Shown here: positions 24,555 through 26,947 of the stretch, piece after piece | Layout: each line of letters begins with the position of its first letter | Position numbering within the stretch: the stretch's first letter is position 1 | DNA from: DATDDB01 sp036524005 | Lineage (GTDB): Bacteria; Pseudomonadota; Gammaproteobacteria; Burkholderiales; Gallionellaceae | Reading direction: 5' to 3' | DNA length: 26,947 nucleotides | NCBI GenBank assembly: GCA_036524005.1 | Contig: DATDDB010000047.1 | Coordinates: forward strand, 1 to 26,947 | Notes under the pieces: generated by a model | Seen by the model: the letters and a program-made list of their open reading frames with translations, nothing else | Database searches by the model: none | Told to the model about the DNA's origin: nothing | Program-made: the position numbers and the translations under genes

Positions 24555-24646
24555 AACAATAAATCAGCTGCAAAGCCTAATCGCGTTTAAGCGGCAACCC
24601 GCGCCCGGTATTCAAGTAAAATATGCAGGTTTAGCCATAACCGTGC

Positions 24647-26947
24647 ATGGCAATGAAGATCGAAAAACTCACTAAAAACCGGGAAGAAGAAGCAATCCCC
24701 CAAGAAGCGCAGACCTTGCCGCAGGGCGCGGAAAAGCACACGCCCATGATGCAGCAATACCTGCGCATCAAGGCGCAGTATCCCGACCTGCTGCTGTTCT
24801 ACCGCATGGGGGATTTCTACGAGCTGTTTCACGACGACGCCGAGCGCGCGGCCAGGCTGCTCGACATCACGCTCACCCAGCGCGGCGCTTCCAACGGCCA
24901 GCCGATCAAGATGGCGGGCGTGCCCTACCACGCCGCCGAGCAATACCTGGCGCGCCTGGTCAAGCTGGGCGAATCGGTGGCCATCTGCGAGCAGATCGGC
25001 GACCCAGCCACCAGCAAGGGGCCGGTGGAGCGCAAGGTGGTGCGCATCGTCACCCCCGGCACGCTCACCGATTCCGCCCTGCTCGAGGAAAAGCGCGACA
25101 GCCTGCTGATGGCCCTGCACCAGCGCCGCAACGAAGTGGGCATGGCGTGGCTCAACCTCGCCTCGGGACAGTTTTTCGTCGCGGAAACCTCCGCCTCCAG
25201 CCTGCCCGCGGAGCTGGAGCGCCTGCAGCCCTCCGAGATTCTTTACGCAGAAGACGCGGCCGCCCCGCAAAGCGACGCCCCGAAAAAGTCCCTGCCCGCC
25301 TGGCACTTTGAACTGGAGACCGCGCGCCGCGCGCTGTGCCAGCAATTCGCTACGCTCGACCTGGCGGGATTCGGCTGTGATGACTACACCCTCGGCCTGG
25401 AAGCCGCAGGCGCCCTGCTCGGCTACGCCAGGCTTACCCAGGGGCAAAGCATCGCCCATGTGCGCGGCATGCAGGTGTACAGCGCAGACCAGTACGTGCG
25501 CATGGATGCCGCCACGCGCCGCAACCTGGAAATCACCCAGACCCTGCGCGGCGAGCCCGCCCCTACCCTGCTCTCGCTGCTCGACACCTGCGCCACCAAC
25601 ATGGGCAGCCGTCTGCTGGCGCACTGGCTGCACCACCCATTGCGCGACAGGAATATATTGCAGGCACGGCTGGATGCGGTGGAAGCGCTGGGACAACTGT
25701 TCCGCAAGGTGCATGCACAACTCAAGCCCAGCGCGGACGTGGAACGCATCACCGCGCGCATCGCGCTGAAATCGGCACGCCCGCGCGACCTTTCCGGCCT
25801 GCGCGATACGCTTAAGGAACTACCAAAACTTGCCAAATTGCTTGAAAGCAGCGAGTCATCGCTTATCAGAAATCTGAACGACGCCCTATCCACTTCCTCC
25901 CTGCAATTCCAAGTCGAAGGCGAGACAAGGCGGCAACAAGCGAACGACGCAGACAGTACAGGCAGTACGGCCAGGAGTGAGCGAGGCAGCCAACACAGTA
26001 TCGCCGATGAATTGGGATTGCTGCTGCAGAAAACACTAAAGGCAGAGCCCTCTTCAGTCTTAAGAGAAGGCGGCGTGATCGCCGACGGTTTTGACGCAGA
26101 ACTGGACGAACTCAGGGGCATCCAGACCAACTGCGGCGATTTCCTGCTGGCGCTGGAAACGCGCGAACGGGCGCGCACCGGCATCGCCAGCCTCAAGGTG
26201 GAATACAACCGCGTGCACGGCTTCTATATCGAGGTGACGCACGCCAACGCCGCCAATGTGCCGGATGATTACCGCCGCCGCCAGACGCTAAAGAACGCCG
26301 AGCGCTACATCACCCCGGAGCTCAAGGCCTTCGAGGACAAGGCGCTCTCCGCCAACGAGCGCGCACTGGCACGCGAGAAATTCCTCTACGACCAGCTGCT
26401 TGACCTGCTTGTGCCCCACATCCCGCAGCTGCAGCGCGTGGCCGCCGCCATCGCCGAGCTGGATGTGCTCGCCACCTTTGCCGAGCGCGCCGCCACGCTG
26501 AATTTCAGCGCGCCCGCCTTCAGCGACGAGACCGCGCTGCGCATCACGCAAGGCCGCCACCCGGTGGTGGAGGCGCAAGTGGAAAACTTCATCGCCAATG
26601 ACACCCAGCTGCACGCCGCGCGCAAGATGCTGCTCATCACCGGCCCCAACATGGGCGGCAAATCCACCTACATGCGCCAGGTCGCGCTCATCGCCCTGCT
26701 CGCCCACTGCGGCAGCTTCGTGCCCGCCGAGACCGCCGTTCTCGGCGAGATTGACCAGATATTCACCCGCATCGGCGCCTCGGATGACTTGGCCAGCGGC
26801 CGCTCCACCTTCATGGTGGAAATGACCGAGGCCGCCAACATCCTGCACAATGCCAGCGAAAAGAGCCTGGTGCTGGTGGACGAAATCGGCCGCGGCACCT
26901 CGACTTTCGACGGCCTGGCCCTGGCCTACGCCATCGCCCGCCACCTG
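24647..26947 (+). CDS. mutS: DNA mismatch repair protein MutS, 3' end cut by window
   Basis: MutS recognises base mismatches and small loops and starts mismatch repair. The frame runs 767 codons from ATG at 24647 to the window edge without a stop; full MutS is about 850-870 residues, so the C-terminus is missing. Mismatch-contact motif F57-Y58-E59 (GDFYELF), Walker A GPNMGGKST (666-674) and Walker B D745-E746 (LVLVDEIGRGTST) are intact. Codons 420-456 correspond exactly to a 111-bp repeat element inserted in frame in the core (lever) domain, before IADELGLLLQKTL and VLREGGVIADGF. A second ATG two codons in (24653) is an equal start candidate; no strong ribosome site is seen. Confidence 0.96.
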   Translation, partial: MAMKIEKLTKNREEEAIPQEAQTLPQGAEKHTPMMQQYLRIKAQYPDLLLFYRMGDFYELFHDDAERAARLLDITLTQRGASNGQPIKMAGVPYHAAEQYLARLVKLGESVAICEQIGDPATSKGPVERKVVRIVTPGTLTDSALLEEKRDSLLMALHQRRNEVGMAWLNLASGQFFVAETSASSLPAELERLQPSEILYAEDAAAPQSDAPKKSLPAWHFELETARRALCQQFATLDLAGFGCDDYTLGLEAAGALLGYARLTQGQSIAHVRGMQVYSADQYVRMDAATRRNLEITQTLRGEPAPTLLSLLDTCATNMGSRLLAHWLHHPLRDRNILQARLDAVEALGQLFRKVHAQLKPSADVERITARIALKSARPRDLSGLRDTLKELPKLAKLLESSESSLIRNLNDALSTSSLQFQVEGETRRQQANDADSTGSTARSERGSQHSIADELGLLLQKTLKAEPSSVLREGGVIADGFDAELDELRGIQTNCGDFLLALETRERARTGIASLKVEYNRVHGFYIEVTHANAANVPDDYRRRQTLKNAERYITPELKAFEDKALSANERALAREKFLYDQLLDLLVPHIPQLQRVAAAIAELDVLATFAERAATLNFSAPAFSDETALRITQGRHPVVEAQVENFIANDTQLHAARKMLLITGPNMGGKSTYMRQVALIALLAHCGSFVPAETAVLGEIDQIFTRIGASDDLASGRSTFMVEMTEAANILHNASEKSLVLVDEIGRGTSTFDGLALAYAIARHL
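25904..26014. repeat. 111-bp imperfect inverted repeat inserted in frame in mutS
   Basis: The element begins CAATTC (25904-25909) and ends GAATTG (26009-26014). Its inner arms are imperfectly inverted around GTACAGGCAGTAC. It is exactly 37 codons long and in the mutS frame, with no stop. It encodes a low-complexity polar stretch, including GETRRQQANDADSTGSTARS, that has no counterpart in E. coli MutS as I recall it. The arm pattern, with segments such as GACAAGGCG and GTGAGC.A.GCAG, resembles the element at 9647-9767, so both may belong to related dispersed families. Confidence 0.7.

Noticed and set aside
24587..25720. Long antisense frame over the start of mutS, and similar antisense frames over hscA (7501-8667) and the HD-GYP gene (23079-24311)
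   Set aside because: Each lies opposite a gene with clear catalytic motifs and has histidine/glutamine/arginine-rich composition typical of shadow frames.
1..26947. CRISPR arrays, tRNA or rRNA genes, transposases, phage genes
   Set aside because: No regularly spaced repeats, cloverleaf-like segments, ribosomal sequence or recombinase frames were found on either strand.

Overview
This is a 26.9 kb chromosomal window from a betaproteobacterium. A Gallionellaceae/Nitrosomonadales-type organism (Sideroxydans/Gallionella-like) is my best guess, from overall protein similarity as I remember it, the complete isc operon, the short intergenic imperfect inverted repeats and the many two-component and c-di-GMP proteins. 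I see no rRNA, tRNA, CRISPR array, prophage or transposase gene.

Layout. (1) 1-4438: a partial gluQ (minus) and a divergent two-component pair, a receiver protein with an unknown C-terminal domain (minus) and a receiver-histidine kinase (plus). A convergent class I fructose-bisphosphate aldolase (fbaB) follows. (2) 4530-5219: an HPP-family membrane protein with its own promoter. (3) 13907-5306, all minus strand: trmJ-cysE, then iscR-iscS-iscU-iscA-hscB-hscA-(DUF3050)-fdx-iscX-dsbB. A sigma70-type promoter overlapped by an IscR-like site lies at the end of cysE. A 121-bp imperfect inverted repeat sits between iscA and hscB, and a predicted heme-oxygenase-fold protein (DUF3050) sits between hscA and fdx. 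(4) 13971-17563, plus strand: suhB, an ABC ATPase and permease pair, and a YiiD-type thioesterase. (5) 17594-24554: a signalling block in which an outer-membrane porin and a MASE4-GGDEF diguanylate cyclase (minus) are divergent from a Cache-type hybrid histidine kinase and a REC-GAF-HD-GYP phosphodiesterase (plus). (6) 24647-26947: mutS, cut by the window end, carrying an in-frame repeat element of exactly 37 codons.

Working together: the isc block makes Fe-S clusters. CysE supplies cysteine precursor, IscS takes sulfur from cysteine, IscU is the scaffold, HscBA releases the cluster, and IscA/Fdx/IscX assist. IscR presumably represses the operon when clusters are plentiful. The 17.6-24.6 kb block pairs synthesis and breakdown of c-di-GMP around one envelope sensor. 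The divergent REC and REC-kinase pair at 1-3.4 kb recalls the PhcR/PhcQ proteins of Ralstonia quorum sensing, but no signal synthase or sensor is visible here.

Most worth a second look: the DUF3050 gene inside isc, the repeat-derived insertion in MutS, the orphan PhcR/PhcQ-like pair and the predicted membrane-anchored CysE. All family calls come from reading the sequence and recalled family features; no searches were run.
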